Assembly (NCBI RefSeq): GCF_022965805.1
Contig: NC_133103.1
Coordinates: forward strand, 31,807,635-31,871,634
Source of the DNA: Primulina eburnea
Lineage: Eukaryota > Streptophyta > Magnoliopsida > Lamiales > Gesneriaceae
Length of the DNA stretch: 64,000 nt
Direction of reading: 5' to 3'
The position numbers and the translations under genes are program-made. The notes below the pieces were generated by a model. That model did no database searches and was not told the origin of the DNA. It saw only the letters and a list, made by a program, of their open reading frames with translations. Positions 11,330 to 22,666 of the stretch are shown here, one piece after another (the first letter of the stretch is position 1; the number at the start of each line of letters is the position of its first letter).

Positions 11330-11640
11330 CGAATCAGCCGCAGAATTGACAACTCAGTCAATAACCTGACGAATCAGCCAGTAATTAGGCGAATCAGCCA
11401 ATAACCAGACGAATCAGCCTGTAATTAAGCGAATCAGCTTAAGTTTAGACGAATCAGTCAATCACCAGACGAATCAGCCGGTGACTAGGCGAATCAGCCT
11501 ATAATAAGACGAATCAGTCAATAACCCGACGAATCAGCCGGTGACTAGGCGAATCAGCCTATGACTCAACGACTCAGTAATCAATACATACAGTCCGCAT
11601 CTAAGCAAATCAGTCAATGACTGGCGAATCAGCAGTCATT
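11330..11640 (-). repeat. GAATCAGCC minisatellite in array LTR1
   Basis: About a dozen copies of GAATCAG(C/T)C(N) are spaced about 16-20 bp apart, with spacers such as GGTGACTAGGC and TATAATAAGAC. LTR2 and LTR3 (16410-16780 and 21550-21920) have 60 bp more, so copy number varies within the array. Confidence 0.75.
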
Positions 11641-12095
11641 ACATGCAGTAGCTATAAATCAATAGGCTACAAATATCAATCTTATCACACAGTAGCTATA
11701 AATCAATAGACTACAATCATAAGTCTGATCAATTGCAAATATCAATGCAATAAGTAAAATTATGTGATTTTGGGAAACTCGAGTCAAACCTCACTCGAGT
11801 TGTGCAATCCCAACTCAACATTAATTTATACCTTTCTTTCGTCGGTTTCTGGCTCAGTCGATGTCCTGAACTCACAGCCTGTGTCCAGTTGTAGCCTACG
11901 TCGCTAGGAACTCGATACCGAAGTCGGATTCAAATTCGGACGGACGGATTGAAAGATAAAGGCGTAAGGATTTTCGGAACCTCTCTTGCCCCTTTTCTCG
12001 ATTCTTCGTTTCTGAGGAAAGCTTTGCATGCATCTATATATATCTATACACTTCGCGCATGCAACAAGACAAGTGGTTCATTTTCCGCAAGACAC

Positions 12096-12257
12096 GCAAC
12101 ACCGCGGGTGCGGTCGCGTTAGCACCGCGGGTGCGGTCTTGCACCGCGGGTGCGGTCGCGTTAGCACCGCGGGTGCGGTCACCCTACTGTATCGATTCTT
12201 TCAAATTCCCGTAGCACCACCGCGGGTGCGGTCCTCCCCTTACCGCGGGTGCGGTCT
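12096..12257 (-). promoter_or_regulatory. A-type dyad cassette in array LTR1
   Basis: Six near-perfect copies of ACCGCGGGTGCGGT (the reverse complement of ACCGCACCCGCGGT) occur in about 160 bp. They lie upstream of the TATATATA box in element orientation. The equivalents are at 17236-17397, 22376-22537 (six copies each) and 27517-27637 (four copies). Confidence 0.75.
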
Positions 12258-12386
12258 GGCATGCTCATATCTTTCATAATTTTATTTCTGAATACATTTC
12301 TCGGTGTCCCGATTAATCCCGTCATAATCACATGAAATGATAAATCAATCATCGTTAATTGCAGTGATTAATTCTTGGGCATTACA

Positions 12387-12400
12387 TTTCTCCCCCTCTT
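12387..12400 (-). other. Array polypurine tract, unit 1
   Basis: On the minus strand AAGAGGGGGAGAAA sits directly before TGTAATGCCC of the LTR. Identical tracts lie at 17527-17540 and 22667-22680. Confidence 0.75.
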
Positions 12401-14170
12401 AGATCTGAGTTCGTCCTCGAACTCTCCACAAGCAATCCAAATCTATTAGAAGAAATGAATAACAGAGTTTAACATCCAAACTCGTTTTACTAACATCATT
12501 CTGAGGTATGTTTCTTTGATCAAGCTCTGATTCTGGTCTGGAATCAGAAGTCAAGAATTATAATATCATAATCCTTCTTCAACTCGTTCTAGCCGATTCA
12601 ATCCCGCATTACTGGCTATACAACCTCCGTATATGCCAATCTGCAATCTATAACAAAACAATACCATCTGTAGTTGTTATCCTATCTGTTTATCCCAATC
12701 TAGAACATAATCAATCTTCATCTTCAATTACCAATCGTCATCATTCGACATTGGTTTATTAAATCTATCCATTCTGAACTATCTTGATAGCTACTGTCAT
12801 ACAGTCAATCATATCATGACAATAATCTATATCAACTAGTACTAACATCCAGTACCAAAGCTCTACAATTATCTGTCAATATCTGGTAATCTACTCTGAC
12901 TATCTGTCAATCTGTAATAAATCTGCACAAGAGAGCTTATGATATAATCTATCACAAGTACAACTCCGTCAAAATCACAATCTGATATCATCTAATTCTT
13001 GCATTCTCGTCAATCTGACTATTTCTTTGACATTGATCTATGCCATCTGGTTCTGTTTGTACGTAATCTGGTACAAACTGATAGATATAGATTGAATAAT
13101 CTGTCAATCATAATCATATCACATCATAATCTAAAGAAAATGGCGGTAATTTCATTACGAAAGCCATAGAAATGTACTCCCATTTCTGTTCAGAACTATA
13201 CAAAATCTGTAATAATCTTCTGATTTCTATCTTTTCTGGCTTCTTCTGTTAGCAATTCAGACTTATCAGTACAATTTCTGCCAACATTTCAATACATTTC
13301 TGTTATAACTGATCTCATCTGTCTATATCACAACTATCTGTTCGAATACAATACATTCTCAAAAATCAGACTGAACACTGAATCCATTACTGTAAGTTTC
13401 TGACACTATCTGTCCTTTCTGATTCGAACTATTTGACATATACAATCAGTTAATAACATAAATTAAAGAGGAAATACCTACCTGGTATTCGGCTCTGACT
13501 ATCACTATCAATCTTTGCTGTACAATTCTGACACATCTGACATCACAGAATAATCAATCTCATACAAATTACAAATCACGTATCTGTTACTCTGATCGAC
13601 ACTCTGTTCTGACTATCGATATTGAGTTCTAAATATTCTAATCAGCTTTTTAAACTGCTATCGATTCGAAATCAACTCTGGTTCGGACTGTACAATATAA
13701 TCTTGATTGTCTACTATCTTTCTCAATCAGGATTCAAAATTTCAACAATTTCTAAGATCAGTTCAAGACTAAAATCAATCTCTCTTGATTGGAATCAGAT
13801 CTGAAGTCTTATCAGAGAAAACATCAAGAACTTTCTTATCATTGGTAAATCAGCCAATGATAGACTCAATTTCAGTAATTCAACTGAATACATAAGGAGT
13901 CACTCTGCTCTTTTCTGTAATAATCGAGTCATAGCTAGTACGAATATCAAAGGAATTCTCAGTCTAGAATTCTTATCGTACAATATTCATCTCTTGATCA
14001 TCTCAGGTCTGATTCTTACCATCTTCTGGAACTAATCTATGGTAGCTCGGTACTTGGTCCGCATATCAATATCAGTAAAGCAGTTCCCAAAATCATAGAA
14101 CACCAGTACAACACAGGTTACCACACGATCTAACTCGTTCTCATTCTCAACCTACTGTAGTATACAAGAT
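12401..14170 (-). pseudogene. Decayed pol remnant, unit 1
   Basis: There is no usable frame. Short matches to the E6 pol nucleotide sequence persist, for example the reverse complement of GACCAAGTACCGAGCTAC at about 14036-14055. RT, RNase H and integrase motifs are not recognisable. The sequence is T/C-rich with many ATCTG strings. The element therefore lacks its own enzymes. Confidence 0.5.
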
Positions 14171-14700
14171 CTAACAGAAATCGCTGATACTAGAACTTTT
14201 CCCAAAAGGAAAAGAAACAAATATTACAGTACATAGGGACTCAACAGATAATGCATGCATCAATGCAAATCTTTCAGAAATCAGAGTATGTGAAGCACTA
14301 ACATCACTCAATACATATGCAGGATAATCAAACAAATCAGTTACCTGCAACATCATCATCTGGTGCTTCCTGAGCCTGCTCCTCAGTCAAAGCAAATACT
14401 CTGGCCTGCTGTCTAGGAGGCTGGCCAACTGTCTGCTTCCTCCTGGCCTCAGCTGTGACTGAGCTGGTGCTGGCTGAAATGAAGGAACGGCAGCTGATCG
14501 TCTACTCCACTGTGCCGCTGATCCAGATGGTTCAGTTCCCTAGGATCTTTGGGAACTCCTCTGTGGAAATACTCTGGCAAAATGTCCCTGTTGCTTGCAG
14601 AAGTGGCAGCTACCAAGTACTCCTTGGCATTGCTCAGTGGAATGTCTCCCTCCACAATTTCCGCAGTACACTCCAGTATAACTCTGCTGAGAACCACTAG
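14171..14700 (-). pseudogene. Gag zinc-knuckle and protease remnant, unit 1
   Basis: In frames other than that of gag, a CCHC-type block homologous to E6 Gag is recognisable around 14560-14690. A linker rich in Q and E follows (14360-14420), then a protease start reading YPAYVLSDVSASHTLIS, where the active-site DTG is replaced by DVS. The knuckle and protease are thus out of frame and catalytically dead. The copy is repeated without visible change at 19311-19840 and 24451-24980. Confidence 0.65.
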
Positions 14701-14764
14701 AGCTAGAAGAACTGCCGCCAGACTTCTTAAATTGCTTTCCTCTAGCTTTCAGAAAATATTTCGT

Positions 14765-15445
14765 TCAAACACTGCTACTACCACTCTCGAATCGGGGAAG
14801 TGGTTGCTGTGGTCTCGACACTGGAGGAACAAATTCAGCTCCTCTCTGTCTTATCAGGCATGCTTCAGCGCCCTTTGCTCTATTCATGGCATCAGCAAAG
14901 TTATTGGGTCGCCCTGTGTTCACCAATGTAAAAATATCGGGATTCAAGCCATTGATGAATTGATCGGCAACGGCTTCGTCATTTTCAGACACATGAGGAG
15001 CAAACTTCAACAAGGTAGAGAACTTGGTCACATATTCTTCAATGTTCAGCTGACCCTGTCTCAAATTAGCAAACTCTGCCCCCTTGTCTTTTCTGTACGA
15101 TATTGGGAAAAATCTCTGATAAAACTCAGTTTTAAATACATCCCAAGTAATAATCGTACCTCGCTGCTCCAAGGCCCTCTTCATTGTAACCCACCAGCTT
15201 TGTGCAACATCAAGCAACTGGTGCCCAATCAATTTAATCCGGCGCTCATCACTGTACTCCAGTGAATCAAACAGCAACTCAATACTACCTAACCAACTCT
15301 CACACTCGACTGATGTCTCAGTACCCGTCAGAGTGGGTGGTTTGAATGACTGAAACCTCTTCAGCAAGGTTTCCATTGGAGTTGGTGTTACATCCATTGG
15401 AGGATTCGATGTACTACCCTGTTCTGGGATTCGTCTAGGAGGCAT
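14765..15445 (-). CDS. gag: Gag capsid-like protein, unit 1
   Basis: 226 codons starting MPPRRIPEQGSTSNPPMDV. The central retrotransposon Gag fold is readable (CESWLGSIELLFDSLEY, AQSWWVTMKRAL, FKTEFYQRFFP, RQGQLNIEEYVTKF, FINGLNPDIF). It aligns with E6 Gag residues 1-226 but stops before the zinc knuckles because of a frameshift, so it would make capsid without nucleic-acid-binding knuckles. The start lies shortly downstream of the primer site, as in E5 and E6. It could still co-assemble with Gag from an autonomous relative; this is inference. Confidence 0.8.
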   Translation of the reverse strand: MPPRRIPEQGSTSNPPMDVTPTPMETLLKRFQSFKPPTLTGTETSVECESWLGSIELLFDSLEYSDERRIKLIGHQLLDVAQSWWVTMKRALEQRGTIITWDVFKTEFYQRFFPISYRKDKGAEFANLRQGQLNIEEYVTKFSTLLKFAPHVSENDEAVADQFINGLNPDIFTLVNTGRPNNFADAMNRAKGAEACLIRQRGAEFVPPVSRPQQPLPRFESGSSSV

Positions 15446-15715
15446 ATCTGAAACTCAAAAAGATTAGTAATCCAATCCAACACATCTGTTTCAATTCAGT
15501 ATCTCCTCTGATCATCTTACTGCTGATCGAGAATCAGTTCAGATTCGTTCCCAATAATACATATTACAAAATCAAATCAGATAAGTCAAGTGACATGTAT
15601 TATATAACGCAGTAAGACATGCTAGCATTCAAAAGCAGGAAAGAAAACCTCAATCTACCCCGCTCACTAGCCTCTTCTATCTCAATCTAAAGAATCTACA
15701 GTTCTGGTACCTACA

Positions 15716-15727
15716 GCTCTGATACCA
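15716..15727 (-). other. Primer binding site, unit 1
   Basis: On the minus strand TGGTATCAGAGC is complementary to the 3' end of initiator tRNA-Met. It starts five bases (ACAGG) after the LTR end CCCCACA. Confidence 0.85.
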
Positions 15728-15732
15728 CCTGT

Positions 15733-17526
15733 TGTGGGGACCGGACACTAATAGAGTTCTTAATCATGTTTGGGACTAATTAATCAATTATAAAACATGG
15801 TCTAATTTTTTTTTTCAAATACAAAGCGGAAACGTAATGTAATTTACTCAAATTACATATTAAACATGAACATACAAATCTTGCGTTATCTACAAGAATC
15901 CAACTAGGTTCAACTACATATCAGTGCTGAATCCTATGTTGCTCCGAAGCCCGGATCTCCACGCTATCTAATCTTCTCTCATCCTCTTCTTGACCCTGAT
16001 CCAGCTCCACCTGTTGTCATGCACACATACAAAACAAGACAACAACCGGATAACTCCGGTGAGATATAAATATCCCAGTATAAACAATGCAAACATGCAG
16101 TCATATAAAAGCATATACGAAAGCATATAAGAAGTATTCATAACATGTCTCAAATCAGAAACATAAATTCATATCAAACATTCAATAATCATGAATGGCA
16201 TAAACAATGTAAATCAACATGTCATATCAGGCTCAACTCAACCAACGCGTCGTCTCAGACTCGACTCCACTGACGCGTTGTCTCAGACTCGACTCAACTC
16301 TATCCTAGGGATCCCGATGTCTGGATATAGATAATTTTATCGAATCTCAGTCGATAGGAATGAATAATCCCTAACGGCATCGATATAATAAATATCTCCA
16401 GTGTCTGGGCGAATCAGCCGCAGAATTGACAACTCAGTCAATAACCTGACGAATCAGCCAGTAATTAGGCGAATCAGCCAATAACCAGACGAATCAGCCT
16501 GTAATTAAGCGAATCAGCTTAAGTTTAGACGAATCAGTCAATCACCAGACGAATCAGCCGGTGACTAGGCGAATCAGCCTATAATAAGACGAATCAGTCA
16601 ATAACCCGACGAATCAGCCGGTGACTAGACGAATCAGCCTATAATAAGATGAATCAGTCAATAACCCGACGAATCAGCCGGTGACTAGGCGAATCAGCCT
16701 ATGACTCAACGACTCAGTAATCAATACATACAGTCTGCATCTAAGCAAATCAGTCAATGACTAGCGAATCAGCAGTCATTACATGCAGTAGCTATAAATC
16801 AATAGGCTACAAATATCAATCTTATCACACAGTAGCTATAAATCAATAGACTACAATCATAAGTCTGATCAATTGCAAATATCAATGCAATAAGTAAAAG
16901 TATGTGATTTAGGGAAACTCGAGTCAAACCTCACTCGAGTTGTGCAATCCCAACTCAACATTAATTTATACCTTTCTTTCGTCGGTTTCTGGCTCAGTCG
17001 ATGTCCTGAACTCACAGCCTGTGTCCAGTTGTAGCCTACGTCGCTAGGAACTCGATACCGAAGTCGGATTCAAATTCGGACGGACGGATTGAAAGATAAA
17101 GGCGTAAGGATTTTCGGAACCTCTCTTGCCCCTTTTCTCGATTCTTCGTTTCTGAGGAAAGCTTTGCATGCATCTATATATATCTATACACTTCGCGCAT
17201 GCAACAAGACAAGTGGTTCATTTTCCGCAAGACACGCAACACCGCGGGTGCGGTCGTGTTAGCACCGCGGGTGCGGTCTTGCACCGCGGGTGCGGTCGCG
17301 TTAGCACCGCGGGTGCGGTCACCCTACTGTATCGATTCTTTCAAATTCCCGTAGCACCACCGCGGGTGCGGTCCTCCCCTTACCGCGGGTGCGGTCTGGC
17401 ATGCTCATATCTTTCATAATTTTATTTCTGAATACATTTCTCGGTGTCCCGATTAATCCCGTCATAATCACATGAAATGATAAATCAATCATCGTTAATT
17501 GCAGTGATTAATTCTTGGGCATTACA
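15733..17526 (-). repeat. Array LTR2
   Basis: It is 1794 bp and visibly identical to LTR3. It shares private bases with neither LTR1 nor LTR4 at some sites (for example GAATGAATAATCCC, CAGTCTGC), which shows that the inner LTRs form their own sequence class. Features are as in LTR1, with a longer GAATCAGCC minisatellite. Confidence 0.9.
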
Positions 17527-19310
17527 TTTCTCCCCCTCTTAGATCTGAGTTCGTCCTCGAACTCTCCACAAGCAATCCAAATCTATTAGAAGAAATGAAT
17601 AACAGAGTTTAACATCCAAACTCGTTTTACTAACATCATTCTGAGGTATGTTTCTTTGATCAAGCTCTGATTCTGGTCTGGAATCAGAAGTCAAGAATTA
17701 TAATATCATAATCCTTCTTCAACTCGTTCTAGCCGATTCAATCCCGCATTACTGGCTATACAACCTCCGTATATGCCAATCTGCAATCTATAACAAAACA
17801 ATACCATCTGTAGTTGTTATCCTATCTGTTTATCCCAATCTAGAACATAATCAATCTTCATCTTCAATTACCAATCGTCATCATTCGACATTGGTTTATT
17901 AAATCTATCCATTCTGAACTATCTTGATAGCTACTGTCATACAGTCAATCATATCATGACAATAATCTATATCAACTAGTACTAACATCCAGTACCAAAG
18001 CTCTACAATTATCTGTCAATATCTGGTAATCTACTCTGACTATCTGTCAATCTGTAATAAATCTGCACAAGAGAGCTTATGATATAATCTATCACAAGTA
18101 CAACTCCGTCAAAATCACAATCTGATATCATCTAATTCTTGCATTCTCGTCAATCTGACTATTTCTTTGACATTGATCTATGCCATCTGGTTCTGTTTGT
18201 ACGTAATCTGGTACAAACTGATAGATATAGATTGAATAATCTGTCAATCATAATCATATCACATCATAATCTAAAGAAAATGGCGGTAATTTCATTACGA
18301 AAGCCATAGAAATGTACTCCCATTTCTGTTCAGAACTATACAAAATCTGTAATAATCTTCTGATTTCTATCTTTTCTGGCTTCTTCTGTTAGCAATTCAG
18401 ACTTATCAGTACAATTTCTGCCAACATTTCAATACATTTCTGTTATAACTGATCTCATCTGTCTATATCACAACTATCTGTTCGAATACAATACATTCTC
18501 AAAAATCAGACTGAACACTGAATCCATTACTGTAAGTTTCTGACACTATCTGTCCTTTCTGATTCGAACTATTTGACATATACAATCAGTTAATAACATA
18601 AATTAAAGAGGAAATACCTACCTGGTATTCGGCTCTGACTATCACTATCAATCTTTGCTGTACAATTCTGACACATCTGACATCACAGAATAATCAATCT
18701 CATACAAATTACAAATCACGTATCTGTTACTCTGATCGACACTCTGTTCTGACTATCGATATTGAGTTCTAAATATTCTAATCAGCTTTTTAAACTGCTA
18801 TCGATTCGAAATCAACTCTGGTTCGGACTGTACAATATAATCTTGATTGTCTACTATCTTTCTCAATCAGGATTCAAAATTTCAACAATTTCTAAGATCA
18901 GTTCAAGACTAAAATCAATCTCTCTTGATTGGAATCAGATCTGAAGTCTTATCAGAGAAAACATCAAGAACTTTCTTATCATTGGTAAATCAGCCAATGA
19001 TAGACTCAATTTCAGTAATTCAACTGAATACATAAGGAGTCACTCTGCTCTTTTCTGTAATAATCGAGTCATAGCTAGTACGAATATCAAAGGAATTCTC
19101 AGTCTAGAATTCTTATCGTACAATATTCATCTCTTGATCATCTCAGGTCTGATTCTTACCATCTTCTGGAACTAATCTATGGTAGCTCGGTACTTGGTCC
19201 GCATATCAATATCAGTAAAGCAGTTCCCAAAATCATAGAACACCAGTACAACACAGGTTACCACACGATCTAACTCGTTCTCATTCTCAACCTACTGTAG
19301 TATACAAGAT
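17527..19310 (-). pseudogene. Polypurine tract and decayed pol remnant, unit 2
   Basis: This repeats 12387-14170 with no difference that I noticed. The purine tract occupies 17527-17540. Confidence 0.5.
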
Positions 19311-19840
19311 CTAACAGAAATCGCTGATACTAGAACTTTTCCCAAAAGGAAAAGAAACAAATATTACAGTACATAGGGACTCAACAGATAATGCATGCAT
19401 CAATGCAAATCTTTCAGAAATCAGAGTATGTGAAGCACTAACATCACTCAATACATATGCAGGATAATCAAACAAATCAGTTACCTGCAACATCATCATC
19501 TGGTGCTTCCTGAGCCTGCTCCTCAGTCAAAGCAAATACTCTGGCCTGCTGTCTAGGAGGCTGGCCAACTGTCTGCTTCCTCCTGGCCTCAGCTGTGACT
19601 GAGCTGGTGCTGGCTGAAATGAAGGAACGGCAGCTGATCGTCTACTCCACTGTGCCGCTGATCCAGATGGTTCAGTTCCCTAGGATCTTTGGGAACTCCT
19701 CTGTGGAAATACTCTGGCAAAATGTCCCTGTTGCTTGCAGAAGTGGCAGCTACCAAGTACTCCTTGGCATTGCTCAGTGGAATGTCTCCCTCCACAATTT
19801 CCGCAGTACACTCCAGTATAACTCTGCTGAGAACCACTAG
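19311..19840 (-). pseudogene. Gag zinc-knuckle and protease remnant, unit 2
   Basis: A copy of 14171-14700 with the same breaks, including the DVS in place of the protease DTG. Confidence 0.65.
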
Positions 19841-19904
19841 AGCTAGAAGAACTGCCGCCAGACTTCTTAAATTGCTTTCCTCTAGCTTTCAGAAAATATT
19901 TCGT

Positions 19905-20585
19905 TCAAACACTGCTACTACCACTCTCGAATCGGGGAAGTGGTTGCTGTGGTCTCGACACTGGAGGAACAAATTCAGCTCCTCTCTGTCTTATCAGGCA
20001 TGCTTCAGCGCCCTTTGCTCTATTCATGGCATCAGCAAAGTTATTGGGTCGCCCTGTGTTCACCAATGTAAAAATATCGGGATTCAAGCCATTGATGAAT
20101 TGATCGGCAACGGCTTCGTCATTTTCAGACACATGAGGAGCAAACTTCAACAAGGTAGAGAACTTGGTCACATATTCTTCAATGTTCAGCTGACCCTGTC
20201 TCAAATTAGCAAACTCTGCCCCCTTGTCTTTTCTGTACGATATTGGGAAAAATCTCTGATAAAACTCAGTTTTAAATACATCCCAAGTAATAATCGTACC
20301 TCGCTGCTCCAAGGCCCTCTTCATTGTAACCCACCAGCTTTGTGCAACATCAAGCAACTGGTGCCCAATCAATTTAATCCGGCGCTCATCACTGTACTCC
20401 AGTGAATCAAACAGCAACTCAATACTACCTAACCAACTCTCACACTCGACTGATGTCTCAGTACCCGTCAGAGTGGGTGGTTTGAATGACTGAAACCTCT
20501 TCAGCAAGGTTTCCATTGGAGTTGGTGTTACATCCATTGGAGGATTCGATGTACTACCCTGTTCTGGGATTCGTCTAGGAGGCAT
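19905..20585 (-). CDS. gag: Gag capsid-like protein, unit 2
   Basis: 226 codons with the same predicted protein as unit 1 (MPPRRIPEQG... ending ESGSSSV). The identity over the whole 5140-bp unit means that the duplication is recent relative to the decay of pol, which is shared by all copies. Confidence 0.8.
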   Translation of the reverse strand: MPPRRIPEQGSTSNPPMDVTPTPMETLLKRFQSFKPPTLTGTETSVECESWLGSIELLFDSLEYSDERRIKLIGHQLLDVAQSWWVTMKRALEQRGTIITWDVFKTEFYQRFFPISYRKDKGAEFANLRQGQLNIEEYVTKFSTLLKFAPHVSENDEAVADQFINGLNPDIFTLVNTGRPNNFADAMNRAKGAEACLIRQRGAEFVPPVSRPQQPLPRFESGSSSV

Positions 20586-20855
20586 ATCTGAAACTCAAAA
20601 AGATTAGTAATCCAATCCAACACATCTGTTTCAATTCAGTATCTCCTCTGATCATCTTACTGCTGATCGAGAATCAGTTCAGATTCGTTCCCAATAATAC
20701 ATATTACAAAATCAAATCAGATAAGTCAAGTGACATGTATTATATAACGCAGTAAGACATGCTAGCATTCAAAAGCAGGAAAGAAAACCTCAATCTACCC
20801 CGCTCACTAGCCTCTTCTATCTCAATCTAAAGAATCTACAGTTCTGGTACCTACA

Positions 20856-20867
20856 GCTCTGATACCA
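20856..20867 (-). other. Primer binding site, unit 2
   Basis: TGGTATCAGAGC on the minus strand, as in unit 1. Confidence 0.85.
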
Positions 20868-20872
20868 CCTGT

Positions 20873-22666
20873 TGTGGGGACCGGACACTAATAGAGTTCT
20901 TAATCATGTTTGGGACTAATTAATCAATTATAAAACATGGTCTAATTTTTTTTTTCAAATACAAAGCGGAAACGTAATGTAATTTACTCAAATTACATAT
21001 TAAACATGAACATACAAATCTTGCGTTATCTACAAGAATCCAACTAGGTTCAACTACATATCAGTGCTGAATCCTATGTTGCTCCGAAGCCCGGATCTCC
21101 ACGCTATCTAATCTTCTCTCATCCTCTTCTTGACCCTGATCCAGCTCCACCTGTTGTCATGCACACATACAAAACAAGACAACAACCGGATAACTCCGGT
21201 GAGATATAAATATCCCAGTATAAACAATGCAAACATGCAGTCATATAAAAGCATATACGAAAGCATATAAGAAGTATTCATAACATGTCTCAAATCAGAA
21301 ACATAAATTCATATCAAACATTCAATAATCATGAATGGCATAAACAATGTAAATCAACATGTCATATCAGGCTCAACTCAACCAACGCGTCGTCTCAGAC
21401 TCGACTCCACTGACGCGTTGTCTCAGACTCGACTCAACTCTATCCTAGGGATCCCGATGTCTGGATATAGATAATTTTATCGAATCTCAGTCGATAGGAA
21501 TGAATAATCCCTAACGGCATCGATATAATAAATATCTCCAGTGTCTGGGCGAATCAGCCGCAGAATTGACAACTCAGTCAATAACCTGACGAATCAGCCA
21601 GTAATTAGGCGAATCAGCCAATAACCAGACGAATCAGCCTGTAATTAAGCGAATCAGCTTAAGTTTAGACGAATCAGTCAATCACCAGACGAATCAGCCG
21701 GTGACTAGGCGAATCAGCCTATAATAAGACGAATCAGTCAATAACCCGACGAATCAGCCGGTGACTAGACGAATCAGCCTATAATAAGATGAATCAGTCA
21801 ATAACCCGACGAATCAGCCGGTGACTAGGCGAATCAGCCTATGACTCAACGACTCAGTAATCAATACATACAGTCTGCATCTAAGCAAATCAGTCAATGA
21901 CTAGCGAATCAGCAGTCATTACATGCAGTAGCTATAAATCAATAGGCTACAAATATCAATCTTATCACACAGTAGCTATAAATCAATAGACTACAATCAT
22001 AAGTCTGATCAATTGCAAATATCAATGCAATAAGTAAAAGTATGTGATTTAGGGAAACTCGAGTCAAACCTCACTCGAGTTGTGCAATCCCAACTCAACA
22101 TTAATTTATACCTTTCTTTCGTCGGTTTCTGGCTCAGTCGATGTCCTGAACTCACAGCCTGTGTCCAGTTGTAGCCTACGTCGCTAGGAACTCGATACCG
22201 AAGTCGGATTCAAATTCGGACGGACGGATTGAAAGATAAAGGCGTAAGGATTTTCGGAACCTCTCTTGCCCCTTTTCTCGATTCTTCGTTTCTGAGGAAA
22301 GCTTTGCATGCATCTATATATATCTATACACTTCGCGCATGCAACAAGACAAGTGGTTCATTTTCCGCAAGACACGCAACACCGCGGGTGCGGTCGTGTT
22401 AGCACCGCGGGTGCGGTCTTGCACCGCGGGTGCGGTCGCGTTAGCACCGCGGGTGCGGTCACCCTACTGTATCGATTCTTTCAAATTCCCGTAGCACCAC
22501 CGCGGGTGCGGTCCTCCCCTTACCGCGGGTGCGGTCTGGCATGCTCATATCTTTCATAATTTTATTTCTGAATACATTTCTCGGTGTCCCGATTAATCCC
22601 GTCATAATCACATGAAATGATAAATCAATCATCGTTAATTGCAGTGATTAATTCTTGGGCATTACA
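20873..22666 (-). repeat. Array LTR3
   Basis: It is 1794 bp and is the same as LTR2 as far as I can read. Its A-type cassette is at 22376-22537. Confidence 0.9.

Larger units (their letters stand above)
10653..12386 (-). repeat. Array LTR1 (outer, 3' end of the original element)
   Basis: It is 1734 bp. The distal terminus is mutated to TGCGGGG (plus strand) against TGTGGGG in the other LTRs, and it has many private substitutions in its first 450 bp. It holds the paired hairpins (10932-10978), a GAATCAGCC minisatellite (11330-11640), an A-type cassette (12096-12257) and a TATATATA box (12032-12042). Confidence 0.9.

Noticed and set aside
11330..11640. CRISPR-like array of GAATCAGCC repeats with spacers
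   Set aside because: Units are short and degenerate, spacers are related to each other, there are no cas genes, and the context is a plant LTR.
12028..12279. Small open frames with repeated RGCG / PRVRS-like peptides, also at 4837-5058, 33390-33844, 35604-35843, 42570-42782, 56735-56988 and 63417-63670
   Set aside because: They are translations of the A-type dyad cassettes in arbitrary frames; the same DNA gives such peptides on both strands.
14549..15265. 238-codon plus-strand frame in the array (also at 19689 and 24829)
   Set aside because: It is antisense to gag, has no recognisable domain and is open by chance opposite the biased gag sequence.
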